Part shown: piece after piece, positions 34,447 through 42,649 of the stretch
Position numbering within the stretch: position 1 is the first letter of the stretch
Layout of the letters: the number at the start of each line of letters is the position of its first letter
Assembly: GCA_963750495.1 (NCBI GenBank)
Contig: CAVVQV010000014.1
Location: forward strand, 16,759 to 80,758
Source of the DNA: JANLYC01 sp963750495
GTDB taxonomy: Bacteria > Actinomycetota > Actinomycetes > Propionibacteriales > Nocardioidaceae
DNA: 64,000 nt
Direction of reading: 5' to 3'
Notes under the pieces: generated by a model
Seen by the model: the letters and a program-made list of their open reading frames with translations, nothing else
What the model was told of the DNA's origin: nothing
The model's database searches: none
Translations under genes and position numbers: made by a program

Positions 34447-36141
34447 GTGACCGAAGGAAACCTCGAGATCGCGCGCGCCGCGGCGCTCAAGCCGATCGAG
34501 GACATCGCCAACGAGATGGGACTCGGCAGTCACCTGCTCGAGCCCTACGGCCGCGACGTGATGAAGGTGAGCACCGACGCGATCGCTGAGCTGGCCGACC
34601 AGCCCCGCGGCAAGTACGTCGTCGTCACGGCCATCACGCCGACTCCGCTCGGCGAGGGCAAGACCACCACCACGGTCGGTCTCGCCCAGGGGATGCGCCA
34701 CATCGGCACGAATGCGGTGGTGGCGATCCGGCAGGCCTCGATGGGTCCCGCGCTGGGCATCAAAGGTGGCGCCGCCGGAGGTGGTTACAGCCAGGTGGTG
34801 CCGATGGAGAAGCTCAACCTGCACCTCACCGGCGACATGCACGCCGTCACAGCCGCGCACAACCTGCTCAGCGCCATGCTCGACGACCATCTCTTCCGCG
34901 GCAACGCCCTCGGGATCGACGTTCCGAGCATCACCTGGCGACGGGTGCTCGACGTCAATGACCGCGCCCTGCGCAACGTGATCGTCGGCCTCGGCGCACG
35001 CGGGGACGGCGTACCTCGGCAGACGGGCTTCGATATCACCGCAGCCTCGGAGGTGATGGCAGCGCTGGCCCTGACGACCTCGTTGCGCGACCTGCGGGAG
35101 CGGCTCGGGAGGATCGTCGTCGGTTACACGCGCGAGGGTGAGCCCGTGACGGCCGAGCAGCTCAAGGCCGCCGGTGCGATGACCGTCGTGCTGCGTGAGG
35201 CCGTCAAACCCAACCTCGTCCAGACGATCGAGAACACGCCGGCGTTCGTGCACTGCGGCCCGTTCGGCAACATCGCCACCGGCAACTCGTCGGTGATCGC
35301 GGACCTGATCGCCCTGCGCTCCGGCGACATGGTCATCACCGAAGCGGGATTCGGCGCCGACATGGGCGCAGAGCGCTTCTTCAACATCAAGTGCCGGGTC
35401 TCGGGCGAAGCTCCCGATGCGGCGGTGGTGGTCGCCACCGTTCGGGCCCTCAAGGCCCACTCGGGTCGCTACCGGATCGTGGCGGGCAAGCCGTTGCCCG
35501 CCGACCTGCTGGCCGAGAACCCCGAGGACGTGCGGACCGGCTGCGCCAACCTGGCCAAGCAGATCGAGAACGTCCGGCTGCACGGCGTCACTCCCGTCAT
35601 CGCGATCAACGCGTTCCCGACCGACCACGAGAGCGAGTACGCGGTGATCCGTGAGCTGGCTGCCGAGCTCGGTGTCCGGTGCGCGGTCTCGACGCACTTC
35701 GCCGACGGTGGCCAGGGAGCGATCGAGCTCGCAGAGGCCGTCCGGGCGGCCGCAGACGAGCCGAGCGAGTTCCGCCTTTTGTACCCGGACGACGCAAGCC
35801 TTCGCGACAAGATCACCACGATCGCGACCCAGGTGTACGGGGCTGACGGCGTCGACTTCTCGACCGTCGCATCCCGCCAGCTCGACACGTATGAGGCTGC
35901 GGGGTTCGGGCGGCTGCCCATCTGTCTGGCCAAGACCCACCTGTCGCTGTCGGCGGACCCCAAGCTCAAGGGTGCCCCCACGGGGTGGCGGCTACCCGTC
36001 CGCGAGGTACGTGCCTCGGTGGGAGCCGGCTTCATCTATCCGATCTGTGGCGACATGCGGACGATGCCCGGCCTCGGGTCCGACCCGGCTGCCGCCCGGA
36101 TCGACCTCGACGCCGACGAGCAGACGGTGGGTCTGTTCTGA
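34447..36141 (+). CDS. fhs: Formate-tetrahydrofolate ligase
   Basis: A 564-aa enzyme that makes 10-formyl-tetrahydrofolate from formate, ATP and THF for one-carbon metabolism. The nucleotide site PTPLGEGKTTTT is at about 65-76. Other signatures are AIRQASMGPALGIKGG and TEAGFGADMGAE. The length is standard for the family. The GTG at 34447 has a strong AAGGAGG at 34435-34441. It is followed immediately by the cyclodeaminase-like gene, so the pair interconverts formate and methenyl-THF. Confidence 0.95.
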   Translation: MTEGNLEIARAAALKPIEDIANEMGLGSHLLEPYGRDVMKVSTDAIAELADQPRGKYVVVTAITPTPLGEGKTTTTVGLAQGMRHIGTNAVVAIRQASMGPALGIKGGAAGGGYSQVVPMEKLNLHLTGDMHAVTAAHNLLSAMLDDHLFRGNALGIDVPSITWRRVLDVNDRALRNVIVGLGARGDGVPRQTGFDITAASEVMAALALTTSLRDLRERLGRIVVGYTREGEPVTAEQLKAAGAMTVVLREAVKPNLVQTIENTPAFVHCGPFGNIATGNSSVIADLIALRSGDMVITEAGFGADMGAERFFNIKCRVSGEAPDAAVVVATVRALKAHSGRYRIVAGKPLPADLLAENPEDVRTGCANLAKQIENVRLHGVTPVIAINAFPTDHESEYAVIRELAAELGVRCAVSTHFADGGQGAIELAEAVRAAADEPSEFRLLYPDDASLRDKITTIATQVYGADGVDFSTVASRQLDTYEAAGFGRLPICLAKTHLSLSADPKLKGAPTGWRLPVREVRASVGAGFIYPICGDMRTMPGLGSDPAAARIDLDADEQTVGLF

Positions 36142-36716
36142 CCGGGCTCGACGACAACTCCGGCGCTGCTGAGCGGTCCTATGGCAGCCAGTCCGTCGAC
36201 GGCCTGCTGCAGGCCTTCTCTCAGCGCACCCCTGCACCGGGAGGCGGTGCGGCGGCCGCACTGACAGTGGCCGTCTCTGCGGGACTCGCCGGGATGGCGG
36301 CGCGGTACTCCGTCGGCATTCTCGACGATGCCCAGCAGCTGGCCGACCATGCCGACGACTGCCGCACGACAGCCGCCCAGCTCGCGGACGACGACGGGCT
36401 CGCCTACGCCCAGGTGCTCGCCGCGCGCGACGAGACCGACCGGTCGACCGCGTTGCGTGCGGCTGCCGAGGTCGTGTTGGCGATCGCGGAGATGGGCGCC
36501 GAGACCGCGCGACTGGCAGCTCGGCTGGCCGAGACCGGGAAGACGTCCGTTCGCGGTGATGCCCGCACGGGCGCCGTGCTGGCCGCGGCCGCGACCCGGG
36601 CGGCTGTCGACCTGGTCCAGATCGACGTGTCGGCGGCTGGGAACGATGCGGTTCTCCTCGAGCGCGCCCAGCGTGCCCTCGAGTGGGCCGGCGCCGCCGG
36701 TCAGGGCAACGGGTAG
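36138..36716 (+). CDS. fchA: Methenyltetrahydrofolate cyclohydrolase / formiminotransferase-cyclodeaminase family
   Basis: About 192 aa. The family motif RTPAPGGGAAAAL is near the N-terminus, and the rest is a four-helix bundle with DDDGLAYAQVLAAR. FchA hydrolyses methenyl-THF to 10-formyl-THF, the substrate-product partner of fhs. The start is odd: no ATG, GTG or TTG lies in frame between the fhs stop and the conserved motif, and the nearest GTG (35985) is deep in fhs. A CTG at 36138, overlapping the fhs TGA as CTGA, is the only practical start. The 3' end overlaps the convergent BNR gene by 16 bases. Confidence 0.75.
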   Translation: MTGLDDNSGAAERSYGSQSVDGLLQAFSQRTPAPGGGAAAALTVAVSAGLAGMAARYSVGILDDAQQLADHADDCRTTAAQLADDDGLAYAQVLAARDETDRSTALRAAAEVVLAIAEMGAETARLAARLAETGKTSVRGDARTGAVLAAAATRAAVDLVQIDVSAAGNDAVLLERAQRALEWAGAAGQGNG

Positions 36717-37966
36717 GTCTGCCAGGTCGCACCGCTGTCGGTGGTGCGCAAGATGCCGCCGTCGAAGTCCCGAAGGTAGCCCGTGGCCGCGTTGGTGAAG
36801 CCGATCGGGAGGAAGTCGCCACGGTCGGTCAAAGCGCGCTCGGGAGGGTTGCCGACGGTGACGAGACTGATGCCGGGAGAGCCGCTGTCGATGACCACGG
36901 CCGTGGAGTCGTCGCGACCCATCACCTGCCCGCCGGGGGAGAAGCTGCCGGGTACGTCGATCCAGGTGTCGCCGGCGTTCGTCGTCACCCAGGCGGCGCT
37001 GGACTTGCCCGAGCACAACGTCCAGACGGCACCGGCGCTGGTGGAGACGCTCGCCGGCCAGTCGCCCAGCTTGCAGGGCGAGATCTGGTTCCAGTTCGCG
37101 CCGTCGTCGGTGCTCGCGCTGATCTGGTTGTCGGCGCTGAGGTACGTCGGGCTGGCCAGCACCGTGACGATGTCCGACGATACGGCGATGGCGGTGACGT
37201 ACCGCAGCCGCCAATCCAGATGGACCTTCTCCCACGAGTCGTGGTCGACGGGGGAGCGCACGAGCGTGGCGGTGCCGGAGGCGTCGTCGTACACGCTGGC
37301 ATAGACGAAACGGGATGACGGCTCGAGCGCCGTCACGATGCCGCTGGCGGGGAGGCTCGGCTGGTTCCACGTCGCCCCACCGTCGTGCGTCGACCGGAGC
37401 GCACCACCGAAGACCCAGCCGTTGCCCGGGTCGGCGAAGCGCACGTCGTAGACGGTGCTGGCGGTCGGGTCGGGGAACGACGGGTCGACGTCGAGTGGCG
37501 CGGTGCGGTGCCAGGTCCGGCCGCCGTCGGCGGTCGTGTCGACCTCGGCGCAGGGCGCCTGGCAGCCGTCGCGTCCGGTCGTGAGCAGGACGTACTGGTG
37601 CTCGTTGTCCGTCGCCGACAGCGACAGGGCCCTTCCGCGCGTGCCGGTCGACGGTTGCTCGGTCGACGCGGTGGTGGGGCCGGTCGACGGCGGCGCCGAT
37701 GTCACAGCGGGCGTGCCCTGGTCAGCGACCTGCGTCGACGAGTCGTCGAAGAGTCCGGTCGAGGCCACGGCATACCCGCCGCCGGCGACGATGGCGAGGG
37801 TGGCCAGCACGCCGCCTGCGACCTGTCGGCGACGGCGTCCGCGGGCGCCGCGGCGCACGTCGGCGATGAAGGTCTCGACGTCGAGGTCGGGTCGGCCGCC
37901 CTGCAGGGTACGACGGAGTCGTGCCTCGAGGTGGTCGGGCCGGTGCGGGTCGTTCGGTGTGGTCAT
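36701..37966 (-). CDS. Membrane protein with BNR/sialidase-like repeats, probable sigma partner
   Basis: A 421-aa protein. The first 45 residues are cytoplasmic, with an Arg-rich stretch just before a single membrane span (about 50-70). A Ser/Thr/Pro-rich spacer follows, then an extracytoplasmic beta-propeller with several repeats of the S-x-D-x-G-x-TW type (TADGGRTWH, THDGGATWN, TTDSGATWQ). Its ATG overlaps the stop of the sigma gene by four bases. By position it is likely the membrane regulator of that sigma factor, with the propeller as sensor. No standard anti-sigma zinc motif is visible, so the role is inference. Confidence 0.7.
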   Translation of the reverse strand: MTTPNDPHRPDHLEARLRRTLQGGRPDLDVETFIADVRRGARGRRRRQVAGGVLATLAIVAGGGYAVASTGLFDDSSTQVADQGTPAVTSAPPSTGPTTASTEQPSTGTRGRALSLSATDNEHQYVLLTTGRDGCQAPCAEVDTTADGGRTWHRTAPLDVDPSFPDPTASTVYDVRFADPGNGWVFGGALRSTHDGGATWNQPSLPASGIVTALEPSSRFVYASVYDDASGTATLVRSPVDHDSWEKVHLDWRLRYVTAIAVSSDIVTVLASPTYLSADNQISASTDDGANWNQISPCKLGDWPASVSTSAGAVWTLCSGKSSAAWVTTNAGDTWIDVPGSFSPGGQVMGRDDSTAVVIDSGSPGISLVTVGNPPERALTDRGDFLPIGFTNAATGYLRDFDGGILRTTDSGATWQTYPLP

Positions 37967-38574
37967 CGTCCCTCCTCCCGGTGTAGGTCGCTGTCCTGCG
38001 GCACGAGGAGCCGGAGCTTGGCGAGGGCCTTGGAGGCCTGGCTCTTGACGGTGCCGACCGAGCAGCCCAGCGTGCGGGCGATCTGGGCCTCGGACATGTC
38101 GTCGTAGTAGCGCAGTGCGATCACCGCGCGCTGCTTGGTGGGAAGCTGTTGGATGGCCTGCCACAGGTCGGTGTCGAAGTGCTGGTCCTCGGTGCCACGC
38201 TCGTCGATCACGTCGGTAGGACGTTCGCGGCCGAACTTGCGCCAGATGCTGATGTTGCGGTTGACCATGATGCGGCGGACGTAGCCTTCCGGCTCGTGCC
38301 TGGACTCCAGCCGTCCCCAGGCCAGCAAGGTGCGCTCGAGCGCATCCTGCACCAGGTCGGCAGCTGCCTCGTGCGATCCGGTCAGAGCGCGGCCGAAGCG
38401 CAGCAGCTCCGGCAGCCGAGCGCGCACGAACGCGTCGAATGCCGCGCTCTCGTCGTCTCGCACCTGCCCTGCCCCCGTCCGCTGCCCGTCGTGCGGCACC
38501 GCGGGTGCAGACCAGCTCTCGCCCAGCGGGATCGTGGCCGCCGGGCCGAGGGTGCAGGTCGTGATCGTGGTCAT
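37963..38574 (-). CDS. ECF RNA polymerase sigma factor, SigE family
   Basis: A 203-aa sigma-70 protein with region 2 (AFDAFVRARLPELLRFGRAL, then AADLVQDALERTLLAW, YVRRIMVNRNISIWRK) and region 4 (LPTKQRAVIALRYYDDMSEA, then IARTLGCSVGTVKSQASKAL). This is the actinobacterial SigE-family layout. The ATG at 38574 is used; the frame extends further upstream but its composition there is non-coding. It is translationally coupled to the BNR membrane protein. Confidence 0.88.
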   Translation of the reverse strand: MTTITTCTLGPAATIPLGESWSAPAVPHDGQRTGAGQVRDDESAAFDAFVRARLPELLRFGRALTGSHEAAADLVQDALERTLLAWGRLESRHEPEGYVRRIMVNRNISIWRKFGRERPTDVIDERGTEDQHFDTDLWQAIQQLPTKQRAVIALRYYDDMSEAQIARTLGCSVGTVKSQASKALAKLRLLVPQDSDLHREEGR

Positions 38575-38881
38575 CGTGACCCGAGGACGCCTCGCGGTGC
38601 TTCGTGGTTGCCCCGGTCGCGAACTTTTCGGCGTACGACGTCCGGTTTCGTGATCCGCACGGACGACCACGACCGGAATGTCCGGAGCGGCGCGACAGTC
38701 ATCCTCCCATCCCGGGGTTCGATGGCCTGGGACCCCGCGCCCTGCGCTCCGGCCCCGCGGCGAGCCGGCGTTCACAGGGGCGGGCGGCCCCGAGCCGAAA
38801 GCCGCCAAGGCACCGGAACGGTGCGAACCGTGTCGAAGAGGTGTTGGGAAGCGTCGGTGGTCGGGCCTAGGCTCTGGCCTC
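38575..38881. other. Divergent intergenic region
   Basis: Lies between the sigma gene and the ABC exporter. It holds two small inverted repeats: CGGGGT/ACCCCG at 38713-38718 and 38732-38737, and GCACCG-GAA-CGGTGC at 38810-38824. Either could be an operator. No reading frame is convincing. Confidence 0.45.
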
Positions 38882-39862
38882 GTGACCACCGACACGCCTG
38901 ACCTCCCGGCCGCCGCCGAGCCGACGCATCCGCCGGCTGTCCGATCGATGATCGTGGCGCGAGGTCTGCGCAAGTCCTACGGCTCGTTCGAGGCGGTCAA
39001 AGGCATCGACGTCGAGGTGCGCCAGGGTGAGGCGTTCGGCTTTCTCGGCCCCAACGGTGCAGGCAAGTCCTCGACGATGCGGATGATCGGGGCCGTCTCG
39101 CCGGTGTCCGGCGGGTCGCTCGAGATCCTCGGCATGGACCCCGCGGTCGACGGGTCGGAGATCCGGGCCCGGCTGGGGGTCTGCCCGCAGGAGAACACGC
39201 TCGACAACGAGCTCACCGTGTTCGACAACCTCGTCGTGTACGGCCGCTACTTCGGACTCAGCCGCGCAGAGGCGTCCCGGCGTACCGACGAGCTGCTCGA
39301 CTTCGTCCAGCTCACCGACAAGGGCAAAGCGAAGGTCGACGACCTGTCCGGTGGCATGAAGCGGCGGCTGACGATCGCCCGGTCGCTGGTCAACAAGCCC
39401 GATCTGCTGCTGCTCGACGAACCGACCACCGGGCTTGACCCGCAGGCGCGGCACCAGCTGTGGGACCGCTTGTTCCGGCTCAAGCAGCAGGGTGTCACCC
39501 TCGTGCTGACCACCCACTACATGGATGAGGCCGAACAGCTCTGCGACCGGCTGGTCGTGATGGACAAGGGCGTCATCGTCGCCGAGGGGTCGCCGCTCCA
39601 GCTCATTCGTGAGCACTCCACGCGGGAGGTGCTCGAGCTGCGCTTCGGGGTCGGTGACAACGAGTCGATGGCGGCCAAGGTCACCGATCTCGCCGAGCGG
39701 GTCGAGGTACTCCCCGACCGGCTGCTCCTGTACACCGACGACGGCGAGGCCGGCGCCACTGCGGTCCACGACCGAGGGCTTCGCCCGCTGTCCTCGCTCG
39801 TGCGCCGGGCGACGCTGGAGGACGTGTTCCTCCGGCTCACCGGGCGCACCCTGGTCGACTGA
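38882..39862 (+). CDS. ABC-2 exporter ATP-binding protein (DrrA/NodI type)
   Basis: A 326-aa ATPase with Walker A FLGPNGAGKSS, the ABC signature LSGGMKRRL, Walker B LLLLDEPTTGLD and the switch His in LTTHYMDEAE. The C-terminal extension is typical of the DrrA/NodI drug- or oligosaccharide-export branch. It starts with GTG at 38882. Two permease genes follow on the same strand, the second coupled to the first by ATGA, so the three form one exporter of unknown substrate. Confidence 0.92.
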   Translation: MTTDTPDLPAAAEPTHPPAVRSMIVARGLRKSYGSFEAVKGIDVEVRQGEAFGFLGPNGAGKSSTMRMIGAVSPVSGGSLEILGMDPAVDGSEIRARLGVCPQENTLDNELTVFDNLVVYGRYFGLSRAEASRRTDELLDFVQLTDKGKAKVDDLSGGMKRRLTIARSLVNKPDLLLLDEPTTGLDPQARHQLWDRLFRLKQQGVTLVLTTHYMDEAEQLCDRLVVMDKGVIVAEGSPLQLIREHSTREVLELRFGVGDNESMAAKVTDLAERVEVLPDRLLLYTDDGEAGATAVHDRGLRPLSSLVRRATLEDVFLRLTGRTLVD

Positions 39863-39910
39863 GGTGGACGTAATGCGATCCGATGCGCCGAGCGCGACGC
39901 AGGTGACCCC

Positions 39911-40771
39911 GTGAGCCAGGACTCGACGACGGGTACGGCGACGGCCACCGCCGGCCGGTCAGGTCGACGGCGCCTCAGGCCGGACGAGTTCGTCCCCCGC
40001 CTCGTGCCGCGCCTGACCGACTACTGGCTGACGGTCTACAAGCGCACCTGGCGCGGGTCGGTGATCACCAGCTTCCTCATGCCGTTCCTCTACCTCACCG
40101 CCATGGGTGTCGGGCTGGGCAGCTTCGTCGACAAGAACTCCGCCACGGATGCTCTGGGTGGAGTCAGCTACCTCGCGTTCATCGCGCCCGGCCTGCTGGC
40201 GACCACAGCCATGCAGGCCGGGGTGGGTGAGTCGACCTACCCGGTGATGGCCGGGTTCAAGTGGCAGCGCTTCTACTACTCGATGGCCGCCACTCCGCTG
40301 CGGGTCGCCGACGTCGCGGCAGGTCAGTTGGCGTTCGTGGCCTTCCGCATCGCCCTGACCTGCGCCGTCTTCCTCGGTGTGCTGGCGGCGTACGGTGCCC
40401 TCGCCGGCCCCGTGGGCGGTCTGGCGGCTCTCGCCGTGTCGGTGCTCGTGGGGCTGGCGTACGCGACCCCGATCATGGGGTTGTCGGCCCGGCTCAAGAG
40501 CGACAGTGGCTTCTCCCTGGTGTTCCGGCTCGGTCTGATGCCGATGTTCTTGTTCAGCGGTGCGTTCTTCCCGATCTCACAGCTGCCGCAAGCCATCACC
40601 TGGGTCGCCTACGCGACGCCGATCTGGCACGGCGTCGAGCTGTCGCGCAGCCTCACGCTCGGGACCGCGTCGTGGTTGCCGGCGTTCGGTCACCTCGCCT
40701 ACCTGCTGGTGTGGTTGCTCGTCGGTTGGTACTACTGCATCACCGGCTTCGCGAAGAAGCTCTCGTCATGA
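39911..40771 (+). CDS. ABC-2 type permease (DrrB/NodJ type), first subunit
   Basis: A 286-aa membrane subunit with about six spans. The ABC-2 family end motif is visible as PMFLFSGAFFPISQLP, followed by a final span. The GTG start lies 48 bases after the ATPase gene. Its stop overlaps the start of the second permease, so the two probably form a heterodimer. Confidence 0.9.
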   Translation: MSQDSTTGTATATAGRSGRRRLRPDEFVPRLVPRLTDYWLTVYKRTWRGSVITSFLMPFLYLTAMGVGLGSFVDKNSATDALGGVSYLAFIAPGLLATTAMQAGVGESTYPVMAGFKWQRFYYSMAATPLRVADVAAGQLAFVAFRIALTCAVFLGVLAAYGALAGPVGGLAALAVSVLVGLAYATPIMGLSARLKSDSGFSLVFRLGLMPMFLFSGAFFPISQLPQAITWVAYATPIWHGVELSRSLTLGTASWLPAFGHLAYLLVWLLVGWYYCITGFAKKLSS

Positions 40772-41604
40772 CCGCCCCGACCGGAACCGCGCCGGACCTC
40801 GAACGCCGCAGCCTTGGCCCGCGCGTCAGCCTGCCGTTCCTGGGTGGACGGCCCTGGCGGATCGTCGAGCGCAACTACCTGGTCTACAAGCGGGGCTGGT
40901 TCGTGTTCGTCACCGGCATGCTCGAGCCGATCCTCTACCTGCTGTCGATCGGCATCGGCGTGGGCGGCCTGGTCGGTGACTTCACGCTGGCTGACGGCAG
41001 CAAGGTCGGGTACGTCGACTTCGTCGCGCCGGCGATGCTGGCCGCCTCGGCGATGAACGGCGCCTTGTTCGACTCGACCTACAACATCTTCTTCCGGATG
41101 AAGTACGCCAAGCTCTACGACGCGATGCTGGCCACCCCGATCCGGCCCACCGACGTGGCTCGGGGCGAGATCACCTGGGCGCTGCTGCGTGGGGCGATCT
41201 ACTCGGCGGTCTTCATCGTGGTCATGTTGGCGTTCGGCCTGGTGTCGTCGTGGTGGATGCTGCTGGCGTTGCCGGCGACGATGCTGATCGGGTTCGCGTT
41301 CGCCGGGGCCGGGATGGCGCTGACGACCTGGATGCGCACCTGGCAGGACTTCGAGTACATCCAGCTGTCGATCACGCCGATGTTCCTGTTCTCTGCGACG
41401 TTCTTCCCGGTGTCGACCTACCCCGACACGGTCGAGGCCATCGTGCGCTGGACGCCGCTCTACCAGGGCGTCGTGCTGTGCCGCGAGATGGCACTCGGGG
41501 CGATGGGCTGGGATGCGGTGATCGCGGTCATCTACCTGGCCGCCATGGGCCTGGTAGGCCTGTTCGTCGCCGGCCGCCGCGTCGGCACCCTCCTCCTCAA
41601 GTAG
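40768..41604 (+). CDS. ABC-2 type permease, second subunit
   Basis: A 278-aa paralogue of the preceding permease, with the same six-span layout and the motif PMFLFSATFFPVSTYP. The ATG overlaps the previous stop (ATGA). The gene ends just before a large palindrome that likely stops transcription from both sides. Confidence 0.9.
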   Translation: MTAPTGTAPDLERRSLGPRVSLPFLGGRPWRIVERNYLVYKRGWFVFVTGMLEPILYLLSIGIGVGGLVGDFTLADGSKVGYVDFVAPAMLAASAMNGALFDSTYNIFFRMKYAKLYDAMLATPIRPTDVARGEITWALLRGAIYSAVFIVVMLAFGLVSSWWMLLALPATMLIGFAFAGAGMALTTWMRTWQDFEYIQLSITPMFLFSATFFPVSTYPDTVEAIVRWTPLYQGVVLCREMALGAMGWDAVIAVIYLAAMGLVGLFVAGRRVGTLLLK

Positions 41605-41644
41605 CACCCCCTTCCCCGGCTGAGCATCTGCCTCCCTGGCCGTC

Positions 41645-41694
41645 CGCGTTTGCCTAGTTCACAAGCCAGCTGGCTTGTGAACCAGGCAAACGCG
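41645..41694. terminator. 50-bp near-perfect palindrome between convergent genes
   Basis: The two 25-base arms pair at 24 of 25 positions (the only mismatch is A41656 with C41683), with no loop and the centre at 41669/41670. The core is GTTCACAAGCCAG and its complement. It lies between the ends of the ABC permease and the TetR gene, so a bidirectional terminator is the simplest role. There is no T-run, so it could also be a cruciform or binding site. Confidence 0.7.
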
Positions 41695-41703
41695 CCTCTG
41701 CGA

Positions 41704-42540
41704 CTACAGGTTTGCCTTGCCGGCGTCGGCGGGCTGAGCCACGGGGTACGCCGGTTCGGCGGAGTCCGCCACCTCCGTGAGCAGCGCCCGCAGTCGCGGC
41801 CAGTCGTCCCCGAAGTTCAGGTCGCGCCCGTTGTCCTCGAGCATGGCGCGGAAAAGGGCGCCGGACGCGATCAGTCCGGAGTCGACGTGCTTGAAGACCT
41901 CGAGGGTGACCGTGCCGTAGAGCCGGTTCCAGGCCCGCATCAGGACCCAGTTCAGGCCGATCGGCATGTCGGGGAAGTCGCAAGGCAGTACTCCGGCCGC
42001 GCGCTGCGCGTTCAACGAGCTCAGCGCATCGGGGTCGAGCTCCTCGTCCGCCGGGACGGGGAAGGCGTACCGGTCCCACAGCCGCTGGTAGATCTCGCCG
42101 TAGAAGTGCGCGAACTCCCGGACGCCGTCGTCCGGCTCGGTCCCGTCCTCCTTCGACACCGCCGGGTTGGCGAACAACAGGCTGAACTCCTCGCGATGAC
42201 TCAACGCCCAGTGTCGGAAGCCGTACGCGGCAGCGATGATCTGGGCGCCTGGGTCGTCGTCGGTGAAACGGTCGCGCCACCGCGTCATCGTGGTGAGCAC
42301 GTCTGCGTAGATCGAGCGGCCGATGAGCAGCACGAGCTCCTGGTAGCTGTCGACGTAGCGGTACAGCGCCGGGGCGGTCATGCCCATCTCGGCCGCCACG
42401 GCACGCAGCGACAGGCCGTCTCCCTTGTCCATCAGGCGGCGGGACACCTCGACGATCTCGTCGTACGTCGCCTGCCGTTGACGTTCACGGCGGGTCAGCG
42501 GTACCTCGGCGGCCTCCGCAACCGGAACTGCTTCGGTCAT
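41704..42540 (-). CDS. TetR/AcrR family transcriptional regulator
   Basis: A 278-aa repressor-type protein. The N-terminal helix-turn-helix is in ATYDEIVEVSRRL and LSLRAVAAEMGMTAPALYRY, about residues 24-62. The rest is a helical ligand and dimer domain, larger than the usual 200 aa, of the WHG (TetR_C) type. The ATG at 42540 follows GGAGAGGAG. It is divergent from the MMPL gene across a shared spacer with a palindrome, so it probably represses that transporter and itself. Confidence 0.88.
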   Translation of the reverse strand: MTEAVPVAEAAEVPLTRRERQRQATYDEIVEVSRRLMDKGDGLSLRAVAAEMGMTAPALYRYVDSYQELVLLIGRSIYADVLTTMTRWRDRFTDDDPGAQIIAAAYGFRHWALSHREEFSLLFANPAVSKEDGTEPDDGVREFAHFYGEIYQRLWDRYAFPVPADEELDPDALSSLNAQRAAGVLPCDFPDMPIGLNWVLMRAWNRLYGTVTLEVFKHVDSGLIASGALFRAMLEDNGRDLNFGDDWPRLRALLTEVADSAEPAYPVAQPADAGKANL

Positions 42541-42585
42541 CGGGACTCCTCTCCAACTGGTCCATCATAAACGCTTGACAATCTA

Positions 42586-42616
42586 GTGAACATCGTAAAC
42601 AGTTACTGATGTTAAC
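42586..42616. promoter_or_regulatory. Predicted TetR operator between divergent genes
   Basis: GTGAACATC (42586-42594) and GATGTTAAC (42608-42616) are inverted half-sites matching at eight of nine positions, 13 bases apart. The centre, GTAAACAGTTAC, is itself partly palindromic. A TTGACA (42575-42580) oriented toward the MMPL gene lies just before it. The spacer is markedly AT-rich compared with the rest of the window. Confidence 0.5.
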
Positions 42617-42649
42617 AACAGTGACATGATATCGCGAGAGGCGAAACAG

